Source: Trissonchulus latispiculum (taxonomy: Eukaryota > Nematoda > Enoplea > Enoplida > Ironidae). From it: a stretch of DNA of 64,000 nt. A model generated the notes under the pieces. That model was not told the origin of the DNA, searched no databases, and saw only the letters and a program-made list of their open reading frames with translations. Where the stretch lies: positions 62,001-126,000 of the forward strand of contig JASAND010021336.1 of assembly GCA_030248195.1 (NCBI GenBank), in the 5' to 3' direction. Made by a program: the position numbers and the translations under genes. Every line of letters starts with the position of its first letter. Within the stretch, counting starts at the first letter, position 1. Of this stretch, positions 21,610 to 30,123 are shown piece after piece.

Positions 21610-21806
21610 TTTTGGATCTGTTTTGAGCTTCAAAATGAAATATATATGTATATATACTTTAAGCGGTTTCGAGTTCAAACGAATGACGGGACAATGAAAG
21701 TTTGAAATCAGGATTGAAAATGTGAAGAAAAGTGTCCAGGGCGGGCATCGAACCACCCAGCTTTGGTTCTTGATGAGAACGCTGTACCACTGAGCCACAC
21801 CCTCGT
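21610..21806 (-). mobile_element. tRNA-derived SINE
   Basis: On the minus strand a 5' tRNA-like head carries an RNA polymerase III A box (TGGCTCAGTGGTAC, 21784-21797) and a B box (GGTTCGATGCC, 21744-21754), 30 bases apart as in tRNAs. A non-tRNA tail with AAATCAGGATTGAAA-type sequence runs to about 21650 and then an AT-rich end. It lacks a complete acceptor stem match, so it is read as a SINE head rather than a functional tRNA gene. It lies in the CACTG-ended element just outside the fold-back. Confidence 0.65.
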
Positions 21807-22317
21807 CGTTGAGATTATTTTATTGCGCTGATTTTCAACCTTTCGGAGTTCACGCAAAACACTGATATTTAACAGGATCAAAATGTTTTGATCACAGGTG
21901 TTACTGTTTGCCTCGCATCAATGTTGCTTGCCATGTTGCCACTGTACTAGTTCTAAATGCTAAATGTATGCTAAGTGTTGCTTTTTTCTCCAGCAATGAC
22001 AGGTCTAAATTTAAAATTCTGGCAAAATCGGCGTCTCCTTGCGCCAATTTTGATCAAATAAAAGTGGCAGACCTTGCCCCCTCTTTCCTACCATAGCTTT
22101 TGACCTTGAGGTAGTGATGTTTCAGGCACTGAAACTGAAACTGAAACTAGGCTTCAGGTTGTACAGGTTTAAGTTTCAGTTTCAGTTTAGTTTCAGAAAC
22201 TGAAACTTAAACTGAAACTATTTCGCGGGGAGACCTGAAACTGAAACTGAAACTTAGGCGGCCGACTGAAACTGAAACTAGATTTTGTAAAGACCCGAAA
22301 CTCGGACTGGGCTTGGA

Positions 22318-22388
22318 GGGGATGGCTGCGAAGTTTAGCAGCATATGATAAATTCGAATATTTTCGAATTATCTTCGCAGCCATCCCC
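22318..22388. repeat. Strong two-tier hairpin
   Basis: A 16-bp perfect stem pairs 22318-22333 (GGGGATGGCTGCGAAG) with 22373-22388. An inner AT-rich stem (AATTCGAA with TTCGAATT) occupies the loop, and the pairing extends outward imperfectly into GCTTGGA/TTGAAGC. It lies inside the hAT-type element. No rho-independent terminator role applies in a eukaryote. Confidence 0.85.
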
Positions 22389-22413
22389 TTGAAGCTTCCC
22401 CCTCCAGGCCCAC

Positions 22414-22416
22414 AGC

Positions 22417-22474
<58 letters not shown>

Positions 22475-22476
22475 GC

Positions 22477-22521
<45 letters not shown>
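22414..22521. repeat. (CAA)n microsatellite
   Basis: About 36 nearly pure CAA units with one CAG interruption. It generates long Gln, Cys or Leu-Val runs in chance reading frames on both strands, none of which looks like a real protein. Confidence 0.98.
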
Positions 22522-22522
<1 letters not shown>

Positions 22523-22879
22523 GTACATCAACACCAGCAACAACCTTAACAACTCCGCCGACGGATTGCCCCCCTCACTCGCCAGGGGTTAACAGGCGAG
22601 TGGTAAGACCTTTGAGAAGGTATTTTAGTTTTATTATAATATTTTGTTTGGAACTAATATTAGGCATGGCGGGTGAAAAAGGTCCCGCTGTGTCTAATTT
22701 TATTTCTAAATTAAATAATCAAATTTTTTCTTTTTAGCAGGCGGATTTTCCTACTTTCCTATTTAAGGCTCGGCCCCTCCCTTCGCTTCCTTTTCTGCAG
22801 CCTTTTCTTTTTCTACCCATGCCTTCCGAGCAGGCACAAATAGTTTTCCGCCAACTTCGTCGCTATAGGTAAGCGGGGG

Positions 22880-22913
22880 GCAGCCTGCGTTGCTAACAGA
22901 CAACGCAGGCTGC
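22880..22913. repeat. Perfect 13-bp hairpin
   Basis: GCAGCCTGCGTTG (22880-22892) pairs perfectly with 22901-22913 across an 8-base loop CTAACAGA. The GC-rich stem is strong. It lies within the hAT-type element at 22112-23382, in a locally GC-rich segment (about 22740-23100) that differs from the rest of that element and may be a separate acquired piece. Confidence 0.85.
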
Positions 22914-24762
22914 CTTGGGGGCGACTGAGGCTACTTCAGTTAATCTGAAGTTGGCCAATAACCGCACGCCGGCTTGGCTTGGGGTTCACGTTTTCTATCC
23001 GTGAACTTCGCTTCTCCGCTTCTTGTCCGCCTTCTGCAAAAGGACTGCGGAGAGCAGCACCTAACAGGCCTACTACAGTGCCTAACCGGTGGCTGAGTCC
23101 GAACTAAAAAAAAAAAAACTCGGACTGAAACTAGTTTTAGTCTTTTTTCAAGACATGAAAATTTGAAGGTTTAAAGCAGTTTTTTCGTTAATACTCTGCA
23201 GCGAAGTATATATGATCAATTTATGCATTAATTGTGTCGCAAGGCTGGAATCTGCAGTTTTTCGAATGAATTGAAACTGATACTGAAACTCCGACTAAAG
23301 CTGAAACTGAAACTGAAACAATTTTGGGAAGAGACTAGAAACTGAAACTGAAACTAACATCGGTTACTAAAACAACACTATGCCTTGAGGCGGGCTAAAA
23401 TAGATGCTAAATTTAAAATTGTGGCTAAATTTAAGTTTAATCATTTGTTTAATCATACACGGCGGTCAGGACGAAACAAAGTTTCCATGCATGGTATGCT
23501 GAGTTTTGACCCGACATCATCAACTTGAAATGGCTCTGTGGGACGCTACATTGGAATTCTTTCATTCTTTGCATCAAACCAGTATTATTAAGAGGCAATG
23601 GGCGAACTACATAGCTTTTCCAGCATTGAACTTTAAACTTCTGCCATCCCATAGTTGGCTCTCATCTTTAGTTCTATTGACAACGTTCAAAGCAAATATT
23701 GGAAAACAAAAATAGCGTCATTAAGTTAAGCAAAGTATCGCTTTGTTCCAAGTATCGCTTTGTTCCTGATGCTTTTGCTGTCGTATCACCAAACACGGAG
23801 AATAATAGGAGTGCAATTTAGACCAAAACCCAGTGCAGATTTATTAAAGTATTTCCCGGAATCCGAGTTTGGGGGTCCGGGGAAAGCCGTCCAGTTCTGG
23901 GTCCAGGCTGTGTCTGAAATTATAGACCCGGATACAACTTTGCCCCCTCTACTATCAGGTTAAATTGAGTGTAGACGCAATTCGAGTGCAGTTTCATAGC
24001 TACAACTAAGGAGCCTCTCCTCTGCCCATGTTGCTTATTGCCGCTATCATCATAAAACGCCGAAAATTATTAAAATTGGTAACTATCTAAACTATTTAAC
24101 TTACTTTAAGATTAAAAAATTTTCCCACTATAACAATATTTAATGAGTACAGGTTAGCAATTGCCGTTGGAGTACTAATGCCCAAATTAAAAAGATTGAC
24201 ATTAGCCAGCAATATTAGATAACTGTTATCTAATTTTCTAGATTTTCAATCAATCCCGAAATAATAGCTAACTGATATCTTTTATATCTGATAACTGTTA
24301 TCTATTTTTCTTGAATGACAACAGTGATCATCGAAAAATAGATAACAGCTAGGAAATTTTTTTTACAGTGCGTATCACAATGTTGCCTTAAGTTAATGAT
24401 AATGATGGTCGACTAATGTTTCAAGTACGAAAACTCAACCGAAAAAGCATGGGTAGAAATGTTTTAATGCTGTGAAGAGCTGGAACAGGAAGTCGTGCTC
24501 TCCTTGTACACAGTTTCAGAAAAAGCAATTACTGTCCAATTCTATTGAAACGTTATAAAATAGGTCATGGGGGCGTCCAGGAAAAAACTAAAACGAACAA
24601 TTAATATTTTAGATCCGCAAATTTGGCCAGCTAATCTCATTGTTAGGATGATTAAGTGCTCAACTATTTTATTGTGGAAAATAAATTTACAGCAGTTATC
24701 CATTTTAAGTAGCGATTGGTTAATAATGACAATAGTACATAATGATAAGAGTATATGACAAG

Positions 24763-24903
24763 CCTAACACTCTATGCAGTGAACTCCAAAACTATGCTAT
24801 GCGCGCTGTCGGCTGACTCCCCCCACGAATTGACCCCCTCTCACACCGCCCCTATACGCGCATTAGCATAGTTTTGACCTTCACTGCATAGAGTGATAGG
24901 CTT
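24763..24903. mobile_element. Short palindromic MITE
   Basis: The two ends are inverted copies for about 40 bases: the left end reads CCTAACACTCTATGCAGTGAA and the right end, complemented, reads CCTATCACTCTATGCAGTGAA, followed by AAAACTATGCTA in both. The GC-rich centre is only about 50 bases. The target duplication is not clear, so the superfamily is unassigned. Confidence 0.7.
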
Positions 24904-25394
24904 TTGCTTCCATTCCCAAAATTAGACTTCCTAGTAGTAGACCAGTGAGTATGAGTGCTGCCGGGATGACTGGTCGGCATTTTATTCACCATTACAACAA
25001 AGAAACACTATTGGATCTCCTAAGACTGTCAAAATTAAGTGAGAAGTCGAAACGCAAATGCAGTATGTTCTATTAAGTATTAACTGTTAAACTACCTAGA
25101 TTTTAGGGCAAAAATAGTTTAACTTTTCAGGTTAGGCCCGCACAGATACCCGCGCGCGTAGTGCGGGTATTGAAGTTTGCTAATACCCGCACCACCCCGC
25201 GGATACCCGCGGGTACCCGCGGCCCGCGACCAACTCTGGTCTAACTTATGTGGGGGGTCAGCCGTTATCGTGCAGATCATGCCGCAAGCCTAATAACTAA
25301 AAGCTTGACGCTTGTCACTCTCTTGTCTGTCCGAACAAGTCAGAATAAATAAACTTTGAAAGACTGTAATTTCTTAGAGTTCAACTATAATTTT

Positions 25395-25657
25395 TATTCC
25401 CGCTGGGGCAGGAATGTATAAAATGGAAACTTCTATGTTTTCTGTATAGTGAGTCATTTCTCTATTTAGACGCCCTATCTTCAACACAGGTCTAGCTTAG
25501 GTGATTTTTTGCATTCATATTATGCAAATTAGGTTTGGATCTCATATTGAGCAGCAAAGTTGACAACTTTTGCGCAGTCTTCGACTGCCAGCAATCTACA
25601 TGGTTGCAGATTTTTGAGCGCTAGTGTAGCTTCGGAGCTACACATAAGTGCAGTAGG
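25395..25657. repeat. Direct repeat copy 1 (LTR-like fragment)
   Basis: About 85% identical by eye to 26069-26330. Both copies open with a small palindrome around GCTGGGGCAG/GCTGGAGCAG and end near a GAGCTACACAT motif. Copy 2 lies immediately downstream (in transcription sense) of a minus-strand Gypsy pol terminus, so this pair may be LTR pieces of that element, but 5' and 3' LTR termini could not be confirmed. Confidence 0.7.
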
Positions 25658-26068
25658 TAAGACGGTATCACAGGGGCTGGGCATCACATGTCTGGTCCAT
25701 TCGAATGGGCAAACATTGGCCTGCTCTTCCTTATCTTTAGTCAGATCAGCGAGAAGAAATGAGTAGCGGAATGAAAAGTCAGAGAATTTTAGCCTTAGAA
25801 ATTAACGACTTTCACTTATTATTTGGGATGAAATTTGTACTTTTTTAAACTTGTGCTGCTGAATCCAGTGCCGCTACATGTTGCATGGTACTTGTTATGT
25901 TTTGTTTACTGAAGGAAGTGAAGTGACATATTTAGTAGAATATTTTAAAAGATAACAGTAGTTTGATATCAATGAAAATATAACAGTCTTTCTAACTAAG
26001 GACAATTTTCGTAATTTTATAATTAACAGGTCTAAACAGGAATACTGTCCCTTTTGGGCCCAACTTGC

Positions 26069-26330
26069 TATTCCTGCTGGAGCAGGAATGTATAAAACGG
26101 AAACTATTATGTTCAGTGCATAGTGAGTCATTTCTCCATTTAGAAGCCCTATTTTCAACACAGGGCTAGCTTAGGTAATTTTTTCATTCAGATTATGCAA
26201 ATTAGGTTTGGGTCCTATTTAAGCAGAGCAAGTGACAGCCTCCACGCAGTCTTCAACTGTCAGCAATCTAAATGGTTGCAGATTTTCGAGCACCAGTGTA
26301 GCTTGAGAGCTACACATGGGTGCGATAGGG
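26069..26330. repeat. Direct repeat copy 2 (LTR-like fragment)
   Basis: The partner of 25395-25657 in the same orientation, 674 bases downstream. It is followed at about 26390-26500 (minus strand) by an RRSCRQRRLP-like segment resembling the C-terminus of Gypsy pol proteins, consistent with this being LTR sequence beyond pol. Confidence 0.7.
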
Positions 26331-26389
26331 TTAAGTGATAAGTCACTACTTGCGCTGAACATGACAAGTTGCATAAATTGCATAGGCAG

Positions 26390-27440
26390 TCGCCGTTGAC
26401 GGCATGAACGCCGCAGCAGCTGCTGATTCCTCAAACGAGGATTGAATGGTTCCGGAGGCGGGTTGAAAACCCAGCCACTGGACGGGAAGGTACGGTTAGT
26501 CACAACCGAGTTGGTTCAGATTGTGAAGGGTCCTCTTTGGAAGAATCAAGAACAAGGATCTGATCGACGTGACGATTAGATTAGATTAGATTAGACCAGA
26601 TTAGATCTTTCACATTTACTCGATAGCTGACAGGCCCAGTACGTTGCAAAATAGAAAGCTGTGACCACCTAGGCTTGTTCCCCCTGTAATCTTTTACCCA
26701 TACCCTTTGACACGGTTAAAACAGTCTAGCACTTGTCAAAGGACCAGTTTTTTTCAGGACGTTTCGAAGGAGGGCAAAGCAATGACAATCGGGTACAATG
26801 GCAAGAGAGCCAACGGACTGTGAAAAGGGAGTAGAGCGGTACCCACGGAGGAAGTTGGACGGCTTTTTGTTTAGTTTACCACACTTGAGCTTGCTGAAAG
26901 TCTTTTAAATGTTTTGACAAAACGTTCTGCGACCCCATTGGTTCAGTGTGGTAAGGAGCCGAGAATATTTGCCGGATGCCACAAGACTGCATGTATTCTG
27001 CGAAGACATGGGAATCGAATGGAAGACCGTTATCGGTCACCACTTCTTCGGGAAGAGCAAAGGGGCATAGTGTTGCCACGGTCGTCTCAGCTGATATCAA
27101 CCGCCTATGCACCACGTCTAACAATTTGGTATGGCTGTCAACGAGAATCAGCCATTTTGTTCCATAAAAGGTGCCTGTCAAATCTAGGTGAATACGACTC
27201 CAGGGCAAACGCGGGTCATACCAAAGAATGACTGGAGCAGTAGACTGGTTGGGTCCTTGTTACTGTCATCTGGAACAAGAAGCAGTAAACGATTCTATGT
27301 CTTTATTAATACCCGGCCACCAAATGCAGCTTCTTCCGCTTTTGACCTGACGATGCCAGAATGAGTTGCGTGTAGTTCTTGTAGAAGAGTATTTCTGAGT
27401 GATTGTGGTGCAATCACCCTTACACCATTGAGCAGGCAAT
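26390..27440 (-). pseudogene. Truncated Gypsy/Ty3 pol: integrase remnant
   Basis: A minus-strand relic. 27450-27240 holds a degraded H2C2 zinc-binding segment (LHATHSGIVR type, with WPG further on in shifted frames). 27208-26876 holds the rve core: a DLTGTF-like segment with the first Asp, VVTDNGLPFDSH with the second Asp, and a FSAPYHTE…GSQN region where the catalytic Glu of the usual VER/AER motif is lost (GSQNVLSK). The C-terminal end near 26503-26390 shows PEPFNPRLRN and RRSCRQRR. Frames change several times, and reverse transcriptase, protease and gag are absent because the unit is cut near 27437 by another repeat. It is unrelated in detail to the Gypsy at 28201. Confidence 0.8.
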
Positions 27441-27900
27441 TCTGTACGATGCAGAGCATTTGTCGGCAGCGATAGTAGGGTTTCAGCTCGTTCTTTATTC
27501 CAGATTCCTTGTTAGGTCATCCCGTCTCATGTACCACAACGAACATCGTGAAACTGGAACGTGAATCTCGTGCCTTTTCTAGGATAATTTTACTTTCCGT
27601 GTTTGACATATGTTTTCATCTTCTGTAGCGATAAATTATTGACTATATTTTCTAAATTCTTGCTAATGTTTCCTTGGTTCTACCGGAGGGTACTCGGAGA
27701 AATGTTTAACCTTACCCTTTAAAAAATTTAAGTACTATCTGAAAGTGTCAACGTGACAAATTATAATGTTATTCAGTGCGAATACGCTAATATTATTTGA
27801 TGTGCACCAAATGTCCAAGCTTGTATTAACTTTCCAACTAAAACAAACTATTTTGGAAAATTTTAAATTGCGACTCTTCAATTTCAGTTCGTTTTTATGC
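27437..27900. repeat. Repeat copy A, paralogue of the Gypsy insertion site
   Basis: This stretch matches 27978-28200 joined to 40783-41040, the sequence on the two sides of the 12.6-kb Gypsy insertion. It includes an uninterrupted version of the target (AAATTCTTGCTAATG around 27655-27668). The repeat itself has no gene and no assigned family. Confidence 0.85.
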
Positions 27901-27977
27901 GCTTGCACTTTTACTCTTATATCTTAGTATTTTTATCTTAATTATTTAATATCTTAATATTTATCTTTTTATCTTAA

Positions 27978-28200
27978 TTCTGTACGATGCAGAGCTTTTG
28001 CCGGCAGCGATAGTAGGGTTTCAGCTCGTTTTTTATTCCAGCCTACTTGTTAGGCCATCCCGTATCATGTTCCACAACAAACTTCGTGAAACTGGAAGGT
28101 GAATCTCGTGCATTTTCTAGGATAATTTCACTTTCCGTGGTTGACATATGTTTTCCTCTTCTGTAGCGATAAATTATTGATTATATTTTCTAAATTCTTG
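27978..28200. repeat. Repeat copy B, left part, cut by the Gypsy element
   Basis: Homologous to 27437-27662 and ends with CTTG exactly where the 5' LTR begins. Its right part continues at 40783 after the 3' LTR. Confidence 0.88.
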
Positions 28201-28757
28201 TGTGACGTTTCATTAGGTGGTGTGACGTTTCATTGGCATCATGGGTTCGGCATCCATTTTAGAAACCTTCAATACTTAGTTGGAAAATGACGTTGCAAGA
28301 CGGAACTGTTATTACTGGACCGTAGCAGCATGGGTGCTAACTTTCTTCATGCACCAATTACTCAGTTTTTGTTACTTTTTAACCTTTTCTGTCTTTTTAC
28401 AACCTTCAGGGCATAATTTATCACCATTCTGACGCCAAAAACTATCTATAAAAACCTTCTAAATTTCACCCCGTTTAGTTCAGTTGTTTCGCTAATTCTG
28501 CTACGGCCCAGTCTTCTATATGCTGAATACCTTACTTTAACTTTCTTTCCGAGGAACCAACTATTTATAGCCACATTCCCTCAGGGGAACAATTGAGTTA
28601 ACTTTGCTAAAATCTATATTTTGATAACCTGGAATCTTTCTTTCCGGGGAACATTTGTGTTGTTAATGGCGAACACTTTCCTTCTGGGGAACATCAATAA
28701 ACTTGCATTGTAATTTCCGTTTGGTTAAGTCTAACGTTACGGCCACAACTCGCTACA
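28201..28757 (+). repeat. Gypsy 5' LTR
   Basis: It starts TGTGACGTTTC and ends CGCTACA (TG…CA). The first 40 bases contain a tandem duplication of TGTGACGTTTCATT. A TATAAAAA box near 28447 with a downstream TTCAGTT initiator and an AATAAA near 28692 mark U3, R and U5. Between them lie four short TTCC…GGAAC hairpins. Confidence 0.93.
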
Positions 28758-28760
28758 TTT

Positions 28761-28777
28761 TGGTGGCAGCGATGGGA
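28761..28777 (+). promoter_or_regulatory. Primer-binding site
   Basis: TGGTGGCAGCGATGGGA lies 3 bases after the 5' LTR, opening with the TGG complementary to a tRNA CCA end. The primer tRNA species was not determined. Confidence 0.7.
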
Positions 28778-28807
28778 TAATCCGTATCGACGTGCATAAG
28801 CCGAGCC

Positions 28808-30120
28808 TCACCTCCAACATAACGGTCCACTGCCGAAGCATCAGCAGTAACTTCAACAACCCAACCACAATCGTCCAGAGCATCTGTACCTGCTGCTCCA
28901 GCAACTACTGCTACAGCCTCCACCTCTTCCAAACAATCGGGTACGGGAAAGGAATCTAAGGGTCCTGAAGTACGCTCGTTAACACCAGAAGAAGTGCAGA
29001 ATCATCTTCGCAATCAAGCGTATCAAATTCAGTAGGATAGGACTAATATATAGTCTCTGAACCTAAGCCTCAACAATCTCGAGACAAGACTGATGGACCT
29101 AAATTCAGGACTTGACCAACGAATACAAACTGTGGGGAAACCAACTACGGAGGATTCAGTCAGATTTGAATATTATTGATCCAAACTTTTGGCACAATTA
29201 CAGCGAACCTATCCTCTCTTACAATTTGACGTTCTTGCGCAGAAAGTTGATTGTTTGACAGCTCAGGCACCACCACTTATTCCGATGCAGTGTGGAACCT
29301 TCACTCTCCCAAGGGATCCTATCTTTTTATTTTCTGGCCGACCAGGTGAGAAAATCAAAGACTGGTTTGTTACCTTTGATCTAGTAGCCGATGCACAAAG
29401 TTATGATGACGTGCTAAAGGCAAAACTTGTTCCTGTCTACCTACGCGATCATGCTCGCAAGAAGTACAAAGAATTGGACCCGGCAGTCTAAACTGATTAC
29501 CCACAACTAAGAGCGGAGTTGAGTAAGAGATTGGAACGGAAGGAAACAGAAATGCTGGCAAGCCTCAGCTTGGCTTCTCGTCAGCAGAAGCCTAATGAGA
29601 CAATTGCCGATTTTGCTTGGCATATCCAGCAATTAGCGGATGACGGCTACCCAGATATGACTCGGAAGCTAAAGACATTCTTGTTTTCCGCAGTTTTCTG
29701 CAGAATCTCCACCCATATAATAAGCGATCCCTTCTTCCACTAAATCCAGAAGGCTCAGCAGCTGGAAGCTCTTGAGGCTATCCATCCCCAGTATCAGTTG
29801 GCTGGAATGACGCCAAGTGCGCCATTGATAACAGATCAGTCACGCTCGGTGACTGTAGGTGTCGTAGCAGGAATGCTACCAGCTGTAAAAGTGGAAACTG
29901 CCGGTGGCGAAACTGCTAGTTTGCAACGAACAATGGAACAGCTACAGCAACAAATGCAAATGCTCACTAGTGAATTGGCACAGCGGCGATCGGACCCTCT
30001 ACGCCGGGGGAATGGGAACGGCCCCATAAAGAACAGGGCCCGCGACAGTCCACAACTGATTCACGTCCCATTTGTCAGTATTGTGGACGACCTGGGCACT
30101 ATGCTGCAGCATGTAGGTAG
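28808..30120 (+). pseudogene. gag: Gypsy Gag (capsid/nucleocapsid)
   Basis: Gag builds the particle that packages element RNA. A Thr/Ser/Ala-rich N-terminal tract runs from about 28808 to 29034. The capsid-like region spans 29189-29743, with PIFLFSGRPGEKIKDWF (the conserved F-x-G motif of Ty3-type capsids) and LSLASRQQKPNETIADF. A Gln-rich coiled coil (MEQLQQQMQMLTSELAQ) lies near 29930-29990, and a CCHC zinc knuckle, CQYCGRPGHYAAAC, near 30073-30114. Stops interrupt it at about 29033, 29489 and 29741 (TAA or TAG). The coiled coil and knuckle are in different frames, with the shift near 30010-30025. No clear ATG is visible at the start. Confidence 0.85.
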
Positions 30121-30123
30121 CGA

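Larger units (their letters stand above)
22112..23382. mobile_element. hAT-type non-autonomous element with CTGAAA repeats, 8-bp TSD
   Basis: A perfect 8-bp duplication CCTTGAGG lies at 22104-22111 and 23383-23390. The left end reads TAGTGATGTTTCAG; the complemented right end reads CATAGTGTTGTTTTAG. Arrays of (ACTGAA)n lie inside both ends (22120-22260 and 23268-23365). The 1271-bp interior carries a long CAA microsatellite and two strong hairpins but no transposase. The overall plan, CAGTGATGT-like ends plus hexanucleotide subterminal arrays, parallels the element at 19228-20340. Confidence 0.85.
17370..24370. mobile_element. CACTG-ended DNA transposon (CMC/CACTA-like), host to nested insertions
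   Basis: The left end reads CACTGTAAAAAAAATT and the right end reads AATTTTTTTTACAGTG, inverted copies of one another, flanked by a possible 2-bp duplication CG (17368-17369, 24371-24372). Subterminal repeats of the motif TAGATAACTGTTATCTA occur at both ends in both orientations (about 17390-17460 and 24218-24355), as in CACTA/EnSpm elements. Of its 7001 bases about 4.1 kb is later insertion: the fold-back at 18709, which contains a hAT, and the hAT at 22112, plus a SINE. The remaining 2.7 kb carries one 158-codon frame but no recognised transposase. The superfamily is inferred from termini only. Confidence 0.7.
24371..26218. other. Gene-free repeat-rich stretch
   Basis: No supported gene. 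It holds a small palindromic element (24763-24903), a GC-rich patch of GCGGGTACCCGC-type repeats at about 25130-25250 bounded by GGTTAG and CTAAC (probably a worn transposon remnant), and two direct copies of a roughly 270-base repeat, listed separately. Confidence 0.6.

Noticed and set aside
21735..21806. A functional tRNA gene
   Set aside because: A and B boxes are present but the acceptor-stem halves do not pair well and a non-tRNA tail continues, so a SINE head is the better reading.
22193..22592. Long Cys, Leu or Gln homopolymer reading frames on both strands
   Set aside because: They are translations of the CAA microsatellite inside a non-autonomous transposon; no flanking protein sequence, promoter or conserved domain supports them.
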